Shown: positions 10,995 to 22,478 of the stretch, piece after piece
Numbering within the stretch: the first letter of the stretch is position 1
Layout of the letters: each line of letters starts with the position of its first letter
NCBI RefSeq assembly: GCF_910592395.1
Contig: NC_088316.1
Span: 9,920,001-9,984,000 of the forward strand
Length of the DNA: 64,000 nucleotides
Reading direction: 5' to 3'
Origin: Lineus longissimus
Taxonomy: Eukaryota; Nemertea; Pilidiophora; Heteronemertea; Lineidae
Position numbers and translations under genes: made by a program
The notes under the pieces: model-generated
Seen by the model: the letters and a program-made list of their open reading frames with translations, nothing else
Databases searched by the model: none
Told to the model about the DNA's origin: nothing

Positions 10995-11097
10995 GGCTGG
11001 TACGCATGCGCAGCGAAAACCGGTGAAAAAAATGTCGAGTTGTTCTCTCTTTGTCCGCGAGTGGCGCTGCATTTCTGAGTTTGGCAAGTCAAGTATT
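10995..11097 (-). repeat. Right terminal inverted repeat of the ISL2EU-like element
   Basis: Reverse complement of 3316-3418 with one mismatch. It begins GGCTGGTACGCATGC and ends GGCAAGTCAAGTATT. Open frames across both repeats translate to the same peptide, but this is only because the DNA is repeated; no gene is implied. Confidence 0.92.
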
Positions 11098-12329
11098 CAG
11101 CGGGACGCTACGATGTTTACGCAGAGAAGCCGCTGTTCGGTTGAAGATTTCGTCAAAACAGGGCCGAATCAAAGTGTAACGATACCCTGGGGCGAATCGA
11201 AATGCATTAAACAACAAGCTGCATCGCTGCCAGAGATTATTTTTCTCTTTCCGCGACGAAATCGTGCTTTGAACTGGCAAAATTCCGCAAAAGATTTTCC
11301 GTCTGCTAACTTTTCCGTAGTTTCAAGCGCACCAACATGATCGGTCCGGGGCTGCCCGTTTCGACGACGATTTCGTCAATATCATGGGGTGTGACAATAT
11401 GTCAACGGTCTGGTTCCATTAATAATGCAATAATCTTGAAAGTACATTGGTCTCAATGTCTATTTCCCCGTTTCCATGTCAAAATCCTACCGTGAAACCT
11501 GAAACCACTCGTCCACAACACTGGCCATTTTAATTTTCCGTAGAAAGCGCATGCGCACTTAACTCAAACGCACGCGCTACCCTCAGGTCTCACAAGCCGG
11601 TGCGGAGGCCAGGCCTACCTGCCTCCAAAAATGACGCGACGTCATTTCATGCATACCCCTGTTCCAGCGGCTGTAGACTTGGCAGTACGTTACTCTCACA
11701 CAAACCAATACATTTCTGAATAGCATATCTCTTGTATTGTAGAATACATCTGACCAAGTTTGACCAAGTGATCAGGTGTTAATCTTGAAGTTATAAGGCA
11801 TAGAGGTGAAATTTTTTCAAATTTGCGTTATACAGGGTGTCTCATGCATTGTGCTACATCAGTCTATGCATGACTGTATGTCTAGGCGACGTTGGTCTTT
11901 TTGAATTAGAATATAAATCTTAATTACACTTGGGTCTTGGGATCATTATGCTTATCTCCGGGCAAAAATACCTATCCTTCTCCTGTTGTGTTTAGTTTCC
12001 CACATTCTCCCCACTTATTTTCTATACTGCGACAGCGTCTACTGGGTCAACTGCCATGATGGCATCATCCTAACTATATCCCCCTCTCCCACCCACCAAC
12101 TACTCGCCATCAATCATTGACATTGTGTGCTAGCCAACTGCTTCTTCGGTAAACTGCCATGATGGCATCATCCTAATTATATAACCCCCCCCCCCCCTAC
12201 CGAGTCTTCTCGCTTACCAGCCCTATTAACGAAGAGCTCCATATCAAGGCCTGAGCCTTCCTCATATTAATTAACGTTGAACAGAGTGCTTTTTAGAATA
12301 TTCGTCTTTCTGTTGGATTCTTTTAGAGA
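11098..12329. other. No gene seen; short direct repeat at 12049 and 12151
   Basis: Sequence flanking the transposon on the right. A block of about 30 bp containing ACTGCCATGATGGCATCATC occurs twice about 102 bp apart, and a run of C follows at 12187-12198. The repeat unit itself contains the palindrome GATGGCATC. No gene-like frame. Confidence 0.5.
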
Positions 12330-12636
12330 GTCGCCCATGAGTTGAAGAACTGTCTGGATATGACAATATTTCATCGAAAACGAGTCACTCATAAGAGAGA
12401 TTTCACACGTTTAAGGTTTCCACCTCTGGCCCCCTGGTGGCCAAGTCAAGAATCAGATAGGACTGAAATTCATTGTCAGAGGTCACCTGACCTGGGGGTC
12501 CTGTGTACAAAGTTTCAGGCTCATAGCTCTAGCAGTTAGGAATCGTGCCACTGTTTTTGAAACAGGATACAGACGACGACGCGCGACGACGACCACGACA
12601 GACGACGGACACAGCGGTGTTTATAGACTCCCCTAA
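12330..12636 (-). repeat. Dispersed GTC-repeat family, copy split by a LINE
   Basis: In minus orientation this copy keeps the 5' end of the family: the ACGACGACG microsatellite at 12576-12606 and the GACTCCCCTAA motif at 12627-12636. The very end of the family, CGGTGAGCCAAAAAGG, reappears at 13353 after the LINE insert. The match to the intact junction in the copy at 47341 shows the order of insertion. Confidence 0.8.
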
Positions 12637-13350
12637 TATTATGTTATACAAATCACTGGTGCGTAGTCGCCTTGAATATGGTACGGAGGTATTTGACACA
12701 CATGTACGGCGTAATCTGGAAGGCGTGAAACGTGTTCAGCGGAGAGTGACTCGTCACATCTGTGGCCCAGACAATCCTTATGTTGAACGTTTGCGAGCGT
12801 TGTCTCTGCTGCCCCTGTCGTACCGTCGCGAAATTAAGGATTTGGTTTTTATACACAATTATTTGTATAATCGTCTGGATTTTGATGCACGTGTTTTTAT
12901 AAGCCCGGCTCTTAAAAGGGGTGACGGTTTACGACTTGGGCAGCCGAGATTCCACTCGGAAGCGTTCGGTGCGTCTTTCTGGGTTCGGACACCCAAACTT
13001 TGGAACAGTCTCCCGACTCAAATACGTATTTTAAAAAAGAACACTTTTAAACCTTCAATAAAGGTTTTATATGTCAACAGGTTGGATCGTCTGGATGTTG
13101 ATGACATGTGCACCTTCGTCACTTTCTGCCGCTGTGCAAAATGTCGGCCTACCTAGTTGGTGCGCATGGCGCCTGCATCCCGACGATCCCTGCTTTTCTC
13201 CAGGTACCATATAATAGGTTTCGACCTACATGGTTACCTGTGTAGTACATGTACATTTTATCATGTTGTATATTGGTTGTAAATGTCTTGTTATGTTAAT
13301 TTTAATATTGTACATGTATTTTACACGAATAAATTAAATTTTAAAAAAAA
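12637..13350 (+). pseudogene. 5'-truncated LINE: reverse-transcriptase C-terminal tail and poly(A) end
   Basis: From about 12641 to a stop at 13156 the plus strand encodes the tail typical of non-LTR retrotransposon polymerases: YKSLVRSRLEYGTEVF, then VKRVQRRVTRHI, then RRREIKDLVF-like and FWVRTPKLWNSLP. The 3' UTR follows, with a polyadenylation signal AATAAATT at 13329 and an A-tail ending at 13350. The upstream part of the polymerase is missing, as in ordinary 5' truncation during target-primed reverse transcription. The insert interrupts a dispersed repeat. The open frame that begins at 12545 fuses repeat sequence to this tail by chance. Confidence 0.82.
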
Positions 13351-13375
13351 TACGGTGAGCCAAAAAGGCATGACA

Positions 13376-16300
13376 GCAAGAAAAGCCGTAAAAATGCTTC
13401 ATCTTTCCTAGGTTACTAACGTTCGATCAATATTTCAAGTCCCCTGCACAAATCCATATGTCAATTGATATGAATATTGTTTCACTACACAGCTTTTACC
13501 AGACACGCAATCGCTGGTGATTTTACGTGAGGTTACACTACTGACACCTAATTGGCTGACATGAACGTGACGTCGCCCCCCCCCCCCCCCCCCCATCGAG
13601 TTGACTAGTGTGATACCTCAGAAATCCAACTCACGTGGTTTAGTGTATTGTATATCGCCTACAATTGGGCGATGATTACCCGATCGCGACTCGTCTGCGT
13701 TGCAGTTACGTGTAAATACTACTCTGACACGCCTAAAGCACTATCTTGTGGCCAACAAACTCTTAGTAATTTCAAAATCACCTTTCCTATACATGTAACT
13801 CCTTTTTAAAGGGGTACGCCATTCGGAATTATTGGTGGTCCAGGAGGTAGTGTACTTGTTTTGCTCACGAATTTGCTGAAACTTGGTATTTATAGTATTT
13901 GTAAATTTGTATTCATAACGGCATTGCTGAAATCTATGTTACTATGTATTCAAGCAATAAGAGATTTTCCACTTCAATTACAAATTTCAAGTTCTCAACT
14001 AACCGCTTGATAGGCACAAAATAAAGATACCTGTCATGAATATAGTGAATTAATTCTTTGTTTTAATTTTTGATATGATTTGATCTGACAGAGGTTAATT
14101 GATATTCGCCTGAAAATAAACGCACGTTCGTTACTCTCTCTAATTTATTGCAGCAATCCACTGTCCCAATGGACAATACGACTAAGGCTGCGAGAAATAG
14201 CCTGCTTTTACATATAGCGCAGTGCATTGGTGATTATTTTCTCGGTCAGCCCAGTCTAATCAGCCAATACCCCCGGGTTTCTCCGACATAAAACTGATTT
14301 AGCTCATAACGAATTTCTGCTGAAGTGAGCTGCAACATCGCATATTGGAGCCCACAAGGGACAATCAAAATGAATTACACAATGTGATGTGGAGATTATA
14401 GTAACTTTGGCAGTTGTCTTTATGGGTAAGCGGTTTGACGATTGTTTCTACTGAACTTTGTATCTCTCGATTAGTTCGGGGTTCAGATGTCAGACATGAA
14501 AATTATTCTGGCCAGCAATGTTATCAACCGGGGTCCCAAACGGCATAGAGATAATCTAATGTACCTGTACCCTCTCCCAATTAGACTACGTTTGATATTT
14601 CCGGTTGATGCAATTTGTAGAATCACCAATATCAGCCTCGTCTCAAGTCATTGCGCATCCGCCAATTCCGGACGCAAGGTTGGATTGTAGCTACGTTTTC
14701 AATGAACGGAGAGATCGACCACCCAAATATCACGAGATCTCGCAAGGAGGAGCGTAGTTTTACCCGGCTGCAACAATATATACATGGAAAAATTTGGAAA
14801 AAAACTGCTACAGCAATGCATTCTCATGAAATAAAAAAACTTTGGCTTAGTCCAATACCCGGTCCATTGTTTTTGAATAAATCCCACTCACATCGAGGTC
14901 TATAGTCCCCTCTTTTTCGACAAGGAGCGTCGGTAACTTTTTGGTCTGAGTTGGGGGAGGTGCAAATTACAATTTTTAAGACTTTTTCGGCCAAAATCAC
15001 GGTAAAAAAAGGGCCAAGTGTAACCCCCCCCCCCCCCCCCCCAGCAAGCTACTACACTCCTGTCTTCTGTCTTTATCAAAGGATTATCAGGACAAATCAT
15101 GACAAGTTTTCTTGAATTGACTGTCAATTAGAGACTCACAACGCCTTCTGCACTAAAGTGACAGTTTTGTCAGAGGGAGGAAAATAAAATATAACCTTGC
15201 CGGAATTAAGTATTTACCAGAATCTTACTTGAATAAATACTCAATATGTCCTCGGCGTTGCCCGCAAACTGCTCGTATCTTTTTTTCATAGAAGAAATGT
15301 ATTTCCTTACCTCGTCTAAAGTAATTTCCTCCCGGACGCTGGGTTTTTTTTTTTTTTTCTTTACTTGCCAAACTGTCAAACATGTAACCTTAAAATATTA
15401 ACCATCGACAGTCATTATCTGGTAATAAAGGCTTTCACATTTTCACTGTTATATCGTTCAATGTAATAGAGTCATCGACTTGTGAATTAAGTGACAATTT
15501 TTGAGGGGCAACCCGATATATTTATGTATTTGTTGGTTGATTAGGGCTTAACATTTTTTCACGGAATGTGGCCAATATCAATTGAAATGGGTGTTAAATA
15601 AGAAAGTTACATTTTTCATACAATGTTTTTGGTCGGGAGAGTTATCTTTTTTAATGCAAAATGATTTTCACGTATTATAGCGTTTGCCGGCGTATGGTTT
15701 TATCTTCTATTCATAGTATTGCTTTAACAACTCTTCTACAATCATTGAATGGTGCTATTTGTTCAATGAGGCAAATCAGCCCTGGAGAATCGATTCCCCA
15801 GACTTCCGAGAATCGACCAGGCCTCTAAACTTAGCTAGCCTGTCCCGCGTCCCGTGAAAGGAGAAGGTTTTTCAATATTGTTGGATTGTATGTGTCAAGT
15901 TGGAGTCTTCCAACAAAATGATAATGAAGGGCAAGATTTAATGTGTGTCCAAGTGTCCTAGTTTCCAGATCTCCAGTAGATGAACCTATATTATTTAGTA
16001 AATTTACCAATAAGCGCACATTTTGGCTTGTCTTTTTTTGGATGCAGACATTTTCCCAGGAATCTTTTATGCAGTACTGCTTGGTACGTTGGAAGGCCTG
16101 CCTTGAATATACAAGATGGGGAATTGATTCTCCAGGGTGAATATCTATATGGAGAAATTTAAATTATATGCCCCATACTTCTAACACAATGAAATCTTTC
16201 GCAGTATCAGCGTTTTTAGGCCCTCCAATACGAGCTGGATTATTCAACTAGTTGTTAACCCCGAACGCCTTTTTAAGAACCCGAAAGTTTTAGGAATTCG

Positions 16301-16785
16301 GGAGCCAAGATTTTTCTTCTTCTGTATTGCATCCGATTGTCTTTTCGCGAATGAATTATACATGTATATTGATCCAGTTACATGTACGATACATTTTTTC
16401 TGCACGTTTTTGGTTGTTTCCGATATTTCAATGCTTCGATACAATGGATAGCTAGAGAGACCGTCACTTTTCAATTTGGAAAAAATAAATACATGTCAAT
16501 CTGTATTCAAATCTGTTCAAACTACTCGGAATTGCAAATACTCAGACACGTTTAGACCGCGGTCACAGCAAACCACGACATCGTCTGTTCAATGAATTCC
16601 GAATTGGAAGCGACATCTGCCCATGCGACATGGAACTCGTGACTGAGGAGCGCATCCAATTTACGGTCAGGAAGGATGGTTAGTCCGATGAACAGCTGAT
16701 TTAATCATCCAGCCAGGGATGATTGTCGAGCAAATTCAAGGACGAACAGACTGTTTTAAACACGAAATGTGGAATGCTTGCGCCT
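13376..16785. other. No gene seen; homopolymer tracts
   Basis: No open frame here has a recognisable domain. Poly(C) tracts occur at 13577-13594 and 15027-15043 and a poly(T) tract near 15345-15358. Small frames on both strands have no similarity that I can name. Confidence 0.5.
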
Positions 16786-17816
16786 ATGGCTGGCGCGAGT
16801 GGACAAAATTCAGAATTATGCCACGGCATAAATCAACCAATCAAAGCATCGGATCTCGTGAATAATGGCGCGGCAGAATTCACAATTATGCCACGGCATA
16901 AATAGGAATTGTGGTGTGGCATATTTAGACCAACCAGAAGGTGGCAATCGTATCATTTATGGTGCGGCATAAATCGCACTTCCGTCCATAAATTCGGCTC
17001 TCTGATTGGCTGTCTGCTATTACGAATATAGTCGTGGGTCTAAAACGATTATAGTCGTGGGTTGATTCATTTATGTCGTGGTATAATTCAGATTTAATGG
17101 TCACCATAATTCATGAAATGCGGGGTTCTGATTGGCTGTCTACTATAATGAATATAGTCGTGGTATAAATCTGATTTATCCCGACCCTTAATTCAGATAT
17201 TTGTCCACTCCCGCCAGCCATACCCGCCAGCCATAATATGGCTGGCGGGAGTGGACAAATATCTGAATTAAGGGTCGGGATAAATCAGATTTATACCACG
17301 ACTATATTTATAATAGCAGACAGCCAATCAGAGAGCCGAATTTCATGAATTATGGTGACCATTAAATCTGAATTATACCACGACATAAATGAATCAACCC
17401 AAGACTATAATCGTTTTAGACCCACGACTATATTCGTAATAGCAGACAGCCAATCAGAGAGCCGAATTTATGGACGGAAGTGCGATTTATGGACGCCGGA
17501 AGTGCGATATATGGACGCCGGAAGTGCTATTTATGGCGTCCATATATCGCACTTCCGGCGTCCATAAATCGCACTTCCGTCCATAAATTCGGCTCTCTGA
17601 TTGGCTGTCTGCTATTACGAATATAGTCGTGGGTCTAAAACGATTATAGTCGTGGGTTGATTCATTTATGTCGTGGTATAATTCAGATTTAATGGTCACC
17701 ATAATTCATGAAATGCGGGGGTCTGATTGGCTGTCTACTATTATGAATATAGTCGTGGTATAAATCTGATTTATCCCGACCCTTAATTCAGATATTTGTC
17801 CACTCCCGCCAGCCAT
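16786..17816. mobile_element. Palindromic (foldback) element with three alternating inverted arms
   Basis: One unit is present three times in alternating orientation: arm 1 at about 16968-17221, arm 2 inverted at 17238-17519, arm 3 at 17535-17816. Arms 2 and 3 are equal in length (282 bp) and separated by a 15-base loop; arms 1 and 2 are separated by 16 bases. The outer ends carry TGGCTGGCG and its complement CGCCAGCCA, flanked by TA on both sides, as for a TA target duplication. Recurring motifs are ATAGTCGTGGG, CCAATCAGAGAGCC and CGCACTTCCG. The open frames in the arms repeat the same peptide on alternating strands and are not genes. Confidence 0.85.
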
Positions 17817-18526
17817 ACACGTTGGGAGTCGACGAAGAATAAAGTGCATCAAGTTTTGGTATGGATCCACGTGCGTCTCATGAAACTATGCGTTGTTCTG
17901 TGCTTGCAATGAGGAGTTATTTCATTAAATTTCGAAAATAAAATCGTTTGACAAAGAGCAAATATTTTTCTTTCATAATATTATTGTAGATAAGTGTACC
18001 CTGAAAATGGGTTACTCTCGTTAAAATCCTTTGTTCTACAAATAATTTCCACTTCGGGCATCAACCCGGGCAGACTTGAATAAAAGGGTCAGTTATCAGC
18101 TCCTACCCTGGCTTGCAGTTGAATTGGCCTTCGAGTAAACATATGGTTGTTCCCTGGATGAGGCGGACAAAGTGCGCTCACTTAATCAATGGCTCCAACA
18201 TCTTTCCTAGCAACGCGGTCACAATTGAAAACAAAGACAGCAGTCGACAAGCACTCTCATTGGCTGAAATTTGAATAGTGAAATGCACCCTGCAGAACTT
18301 TGCAGATTTTGCATGAAGTGTTTTTTAAGAAATCCGTCGGGAATAACAAAAAGGGGAAGAGTTTAAGTTGAAATAACACAAAGAATAATTAGGAAAAAAC
18401 TTATTCAGTAGATAACGTTGGTGGTTTTTAAAAAAAAATTTCCGACCCCAGGTAGAACCCAGAAGTGTATTTCTTGTAAGTGAGTAAGTAAAGTTAAAAT
18501 TATATGGCACTATTTCCTCTTTAGAA
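17817..18526. other. No gene seen
   Basis: Sequence between the foldback element and the LINE tail. No recognisable frame or repeat beyond short AT-rich stretches. Confidence 0.45.
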
Positions 18527-19051
18527 ATTTTCAAAATCCCCCCATTTTTTCACACCATGAAGTGCCTCCTGAATAGTTCCGTCTTTAGGCCCTTCGAATT
18601 TCTCAAGTGTGTCAATCTGGCGTAGGCTTTGGTTGAGGGAATTCCACAACAATGGAGCTGCTGCAATGAAAGTTCTCCCCAAAAAAAAGCTTTGGAACCT
18701 TGACGTTGCGAGAAGACTTTTTTCCGCAGACCTAAGCGTACGCGTCGGGTTATATGGCGCTAAGGATTCCACGAGGTATGCTGGGGACTGGTCATGTAGG
18801 CATTTGAACACTATGGTGAGAATCTTGAACTCAATGCGCGCTCTTATCGGCAGCCAGTAGAGGTCCCGTAGCCCTGGTATGATATGGTCGCGTCTGCGAG
18901 TGCGATATACCAGGTGTGCAGCATAGTTTTGCACCATTGGGAGCTTTGACGCCAATTCAGCGGATATGTTCAACATGAGATCGTTGCAATAATCCAGCCT
19001 ATATATGACAAGGTTTTCTGGATGAACCGGCGTGGCTTTCAAGGAACTCAA
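18527..19051 (-). pseudogene. LINE reverse-transcriptase C-terminal fragment (CR1-like style)
   Basis: The minus strand encodes IYRLDYCNDLM, then LPMVQNYAAHLV, RRRDHIIPGL, LYWLPIRARIEFKIL, then RTLRSAEKSLL and AAPLLWNSLNQSLRQ. This order is the hallmark of the region after the reverse-transcriptase domain in CR1/L2-like non-LTR elements. The catalytic YxDD region is missing, so this is a 5'-truncated copy. The exact clade needs a search. Confidence 0.8.
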
Positions 19052-19189
19052 GTTCCTAGCTCTTCACAGTACTTCGAATGAGAAGTAAAACCAAGGATAT
19101 CTGGTGTCAGGGCAAGGAAAAAAACTACCAGGTGAAAAACACGAGTAGCTTGTGTGGATTCTGGCCAAAGATGGAGTCACTAGACCACG

Positions 19190-19800
19190 GTCTACCATGT
19201 CTACAGAACTTCACAACCCAGCATGCCATTCACCATACACTCTCACTATTAAGAACCAACATGATCGAGAGACCGATCGAGAAGGCACACATCAAGAACG
19301 CCCTGAGAAAATGTAGCTACCTGGTTTAGGCCAGAAGCGAGGTCGAGAAACAACGCTACAGGAGCAAAAAGACACCGTCTAAACCAGAAGGAAAGCAGCA
19401 GGTCCCCACCAGCAGGACACAGCAGGTGCCCCGTATATATATATATACACGGAGTACCAGGTGGGTGTATCCACAGCGAGCAGACCTCCACATCTTTGTC
19501 ATTTCAAGACAAACCTGACATCCAGGACGTCTCGGATTTAAAAGTATACCAGATGCCATGCGGGTATTGTCCTAAGACATACATTGGCGAGACGGGGAGA
19601 AATCGGAACACGACAATAACAATTCGCTCGTGTAGTCAGAGAAAAATATCACACGGCGAATACCACAAGTCAATAATAGTATGTTGCCAAAACCAACCAT
19701 GCACTCTGAGGACAGCAAGGTCATCAAATCGGAACCAAATCGATACCTCTTGTGTGGGAAGGAGTCGATCTGGATTAGGAAAACATTAATCATAAACAGA
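19190..19800 (+). pseudogene. Penelope-like retroelement remnant with GIY-YIG endonuclease
   Basis: Around 19255-19325 the reading MIERPIEKAHIKNALRKC resembles the end of the Penelope reverse transcriptase region. At 19541-19600 the plus strand reads VYQMPCGYCPKTYIGETGR, the signature of the GIY-YIG nuclease of Penelope-like elements, with the Cys pair and the YIG-x-T-G-R block. Several stops and a TATATA tract (19434-19448) lie between. The catalytic Glu/His region downstream is degraded. Clearly dead. Confidence 0.72.
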
Positions 19801-19969
19801 AACGTAGAAGACATCAGGGCGAGCTCGTCATTCGACTTTTAATTGATTTATCAAGATAGATCACGACGTTAAAATGCCAGCATCGAGCTTCCATCGCAGT
19901 GTTTTGATTTAAGTCTTGTGATAATAGATGGCACTCGATATTCCCGGGAAAAATTGTTTAGATTAAGGA

Positions 19970-20133
19970 ATTGAACCCGAGGCGGAGGACCTTGGTTGAG
20001 TTACCAAGATACTCGAGGGTGGAGCTAAAATACAGTCCAAACCCGAGCCGATAGGCGAGGGTTTGGACGAAAATTTAGCTCCACTCGAGAGTGTCTTGGT
20101 AACTCAACCAAGGTCCGAAGCCGAGGGTTCAAT
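19970..20133. repeat. 164-bp inverted-repeat (hairpin) element
   Basis: Arms of about 75 bp face each other around a loop near 20046-20056. ATTGAACCC opens and GGGTTCAAT closes, and GACCTTGGTTGAGTTACCAA is shared without change. Several compensating differences elsewhere in the arms. No coding capacity; MITE-like. Confidence 0.8.
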
Positions 20134-20304
20134 TTCTATTCTAAAATACCTCAAACTTAAAAAGATAGGCCACGAAAATAACTTGAATATGTGCGAATTT
20201 GGCAAATACCATCCATCGCCGGCCCGGAGCGCCGGTAGCGCCGTTGTTTACATTATGTTACGGCAGCGCGTATAGGAAGTCCGCATCGGCTCGCTCAAGT
20301 GATG

Positions 20305-20553
20305 CTAAAATCCGCGCAAATGGGCTATTTGGAGCGATTTTCTCAGCAAATATGTGTAGTGCTCATTAAAAAATTTAGGGTGGTTGATGCTTCCTTGGCT
20401 GATTTGTGTTTGAAGCAGTGTTTTGAGAGCCTCAAACTTCTGAAGTGAGCTGTGTGCATGGTTTCCACATTTTAGTGCAACCCGAGGGAACTTTGGTGGA
20501 GCATCTTGGTTGCGTGTCCAAAACACTCCACTCTCAGAACGAGGCTTATGCAT
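20305..20553 (-). CDS. Unrecognised small open frame (82 aa)
   Basis: The protein has a plausible composition, with MHKPRSESGVFWTRN at the start and no low complexity, and ends at a stop near 20305. I do not recognise a family. It could be the first exon of a larger gene, a fragment of a transposon protein, or chance. No partner exon was found. It lies between the hairpin element and AT-rich DNA. Confidence 0.22.
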   Translation of the reverse strand: MHKPRSESGVFWTRNQDAPPKFPRVALKCGNHAHSSLQKFEALKTLLQTQISQGSINHPKFFNEHYTYLLRKSLQIAHLRGF

Positions 20554-20599
20554 TTTCCATTTAAAAGTTGACTTTACGGTACCAAGGTATTTTAGAATT

Positions 20600-21690
20600 A
20601 TATTTCATGGCCATTCCCGGTAGATCTTTTGTTCATTGAAAGGAGTGGATGATTTTTCACTTTAATATCTTTGTTCTTTTTGAAAATGATATTGACTAAA
20701 GGAATATATGGGCGGCTTTTTTATTCACAATGTTCACAATGTGATCTTATTTCTGTTCCTGAAAAGTTGTTTTCAGTGTATTTTCTCCTTGAAATCGATC
20801 ACTTCAGGTACTATTACTGTGCATACCTAGCTAAATTAGTGTCTAGTTTCGTCTCTGATGACATTTATTTCGTAAAAATCGCTGTTTTTTTCTAAAAAGG
20901 TGTTTTTGTGGTCATTTTGGCTGTTTATTTCGAGGGTACGGTAGGAGGTCATCGTTCACTCGATAACTCTTTTTAAAATGAAATAAAAGCGTTTTAAGAT
21001 ACATGATATGAATTGATATTAATATTCGTTAAGTGGGATTGTCGGTGGACGTTCATTGTTGAACAGTTGTGCTGGAATTACGAAAATATATCGATATCGT
21101 TGAGAGTTCATTCATTAGGGGCCTGTTCTCAATTTTCCTTACAACGCCTCCAGCACTGGGTAATTGCCACCATCTTGAAAAGCAGTGCCGCGGATGGCTA
21201 TCGCATCGCCACTACGCATGAGAACACGATGGCTGCCCTGCGCTGCATTGATAGTTCGTAATAAATTCACATAAAAACACACCAGAAGATCTCCGATTTT
21301 ATTTACAAATATCATATTTTGTTATTTATTGATAAAACAAGCCATTTTACCACAGCAGGTGACACATATTAGGCCTGAATAAGACTTTAGAATTTGAAGT
21401 GGTGGTGACGATGCCGATATCCAAGATGGCGGAATTATACCAGTGGTCAAATCTCATCTATTTTGGGTTGCATCATTATTTCTTTTTGTGATTGGTGATT
21501 TGTAAAATTGAGAATGATTGAAAAATCAGTATTTTTTCACCCAAAGGCATGAGTGAACATTTGATAAGTTTATTGTGATTTAATTGGTAATTTGGTCGAC
21601 ATTTTGACAATTATATTTAGCAATATTTCGATAAATGCGGACCTGCTTCTTCCTCTTTTCGTAGTGACGGTGTGTCGATAACTCAGGTCA
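20600..21690. other. No gene seen
   Basis: AT-rich sequence without recognisable frames. The small frames here lack domains. Confidence 0.45.
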
Positions 21691-21697
21691 GTTTCAC

Positions 21698-22471
21698 CAT
21701 GGAGGTATTATTAAGAAGGAGAGAGAACGGAGCCCGCTTCAAAGGATACAATCATCCTTCCGATGTTTGGACAACAATAGATATGTGTATTCGAAACCCC
21801 TCGCGTTAATGCCTTCCAATACCCCGGCCGGCCGAGCGCGTTATGTCGGAAAGTATCGGAAACTGCCGAGCTAGTTTCCGAGTCGCGATCGGCAACTTCC
21901 GTGACTAATCGGCCATAGAAAGTAGCTAGAGAGAGGGGTGTGGCCATACTGCTTTTCCAGAAAACGGTGATCTTCAGAAACAAAATTCTAAATGTTCGCA
22001 TCAGTTCGCATGCATTTGACAATATGTATACAATCATTCAAACCTTCATCTATTTATTGGTCAAAATCGTTCTTTCTAGAAAGTTTTAGAAACACTTAAA
22101 TTCTTAATTTGAAAGTAAGTATAGTACAAACCTTAAATCTACTGTGCGTCTGGAATCTATCAACCGATTTTTGCGATATTGGTCTCTTTTTTTCGAGAAT
22201 TCTGTCGCGAATTCGAAGAACTCGCGGCCATAACTAAATCAACAACAACAAAGCGCGAAACACGAGAATAAAACTTTCGACTACGGGTCGAATGTTATAG
22301 AGGGCGCTGCAGTTCGGTTCGCTGTCGGAAGGGATGATCGTACTCAAAGAGCGCTGCCGCGAGGAATGTGTATTGGAGAACAATGGGGCAAACAATGCAA
22401 GCCGGGGATTAGTAGGGGATTAATTCTGAGGTCTTAGGCCGTTCTCTCTCCTTCTTAATAATACCTCCATG
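21698..22471. mobile_element. Non-autonomous DNA transposon, 774 bp, perfect TIRs and target duplication
   Basis: The ends are perfect 33-bp inverted repeats, starting CATGGAGGTATTATTAAG and closing with the complement. They are flanked by direct GTTTCAC at 21691-21697 and 22472-22478, a 7-bp target duplication (8 bp if one mismatch is allowed). No transposase frame inside. A 7-8 bp duplication points to hAT or P-like mobilisers, but the TIR sequence does not let me choose. Confidence 0.88.
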
Positions 22472-22478
22472 GTTTCAC

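Larger units (their letters stand above)
3316..11097. mobile_element. Complete ISL2EU (IS4EU)-like DNA transposon with two convergent genes
   Basis: The element spans about 7.78 kb between 103-bp inverted repeats (3316-3418 and 10995-11097) that differ at one base. It holds a THAP-DDE transposase on the plus strand (4509-6398) and a spliced SAP-SWIM-YqaJ-PHD gene on the minus strand (9256-6598). The stop codons are 199 bp apart. From family knowledge, ISL2EU elements pair a THAP-containing DDE transposase with a YqaJ-type exonuclease, which matches. Sequence homology between the two flanks stops just outside 3316 and 11097, which sets the boundaries. A 2-bp TA or AT at the very ends could be the target duplication. 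Both genes are uninterrupted, so this copy is recent and could be autonomous. Confidence 0.87.

Noticed and set aside
12545-12640. N-terminal part of the 203-aa frame at 12545
   Set aside because: This part is repeat DNA fused in frame to the LINE tail by the insertion; only the part after about 12641 is LINE protein.
16925-17702. Three open frames giving the same peptide on alternating strands (MVTIKSELYHDINEST...)
   Set aside because: They are translations of the palindromic arms. Conservation comes from DNA duplication, not protein selection.
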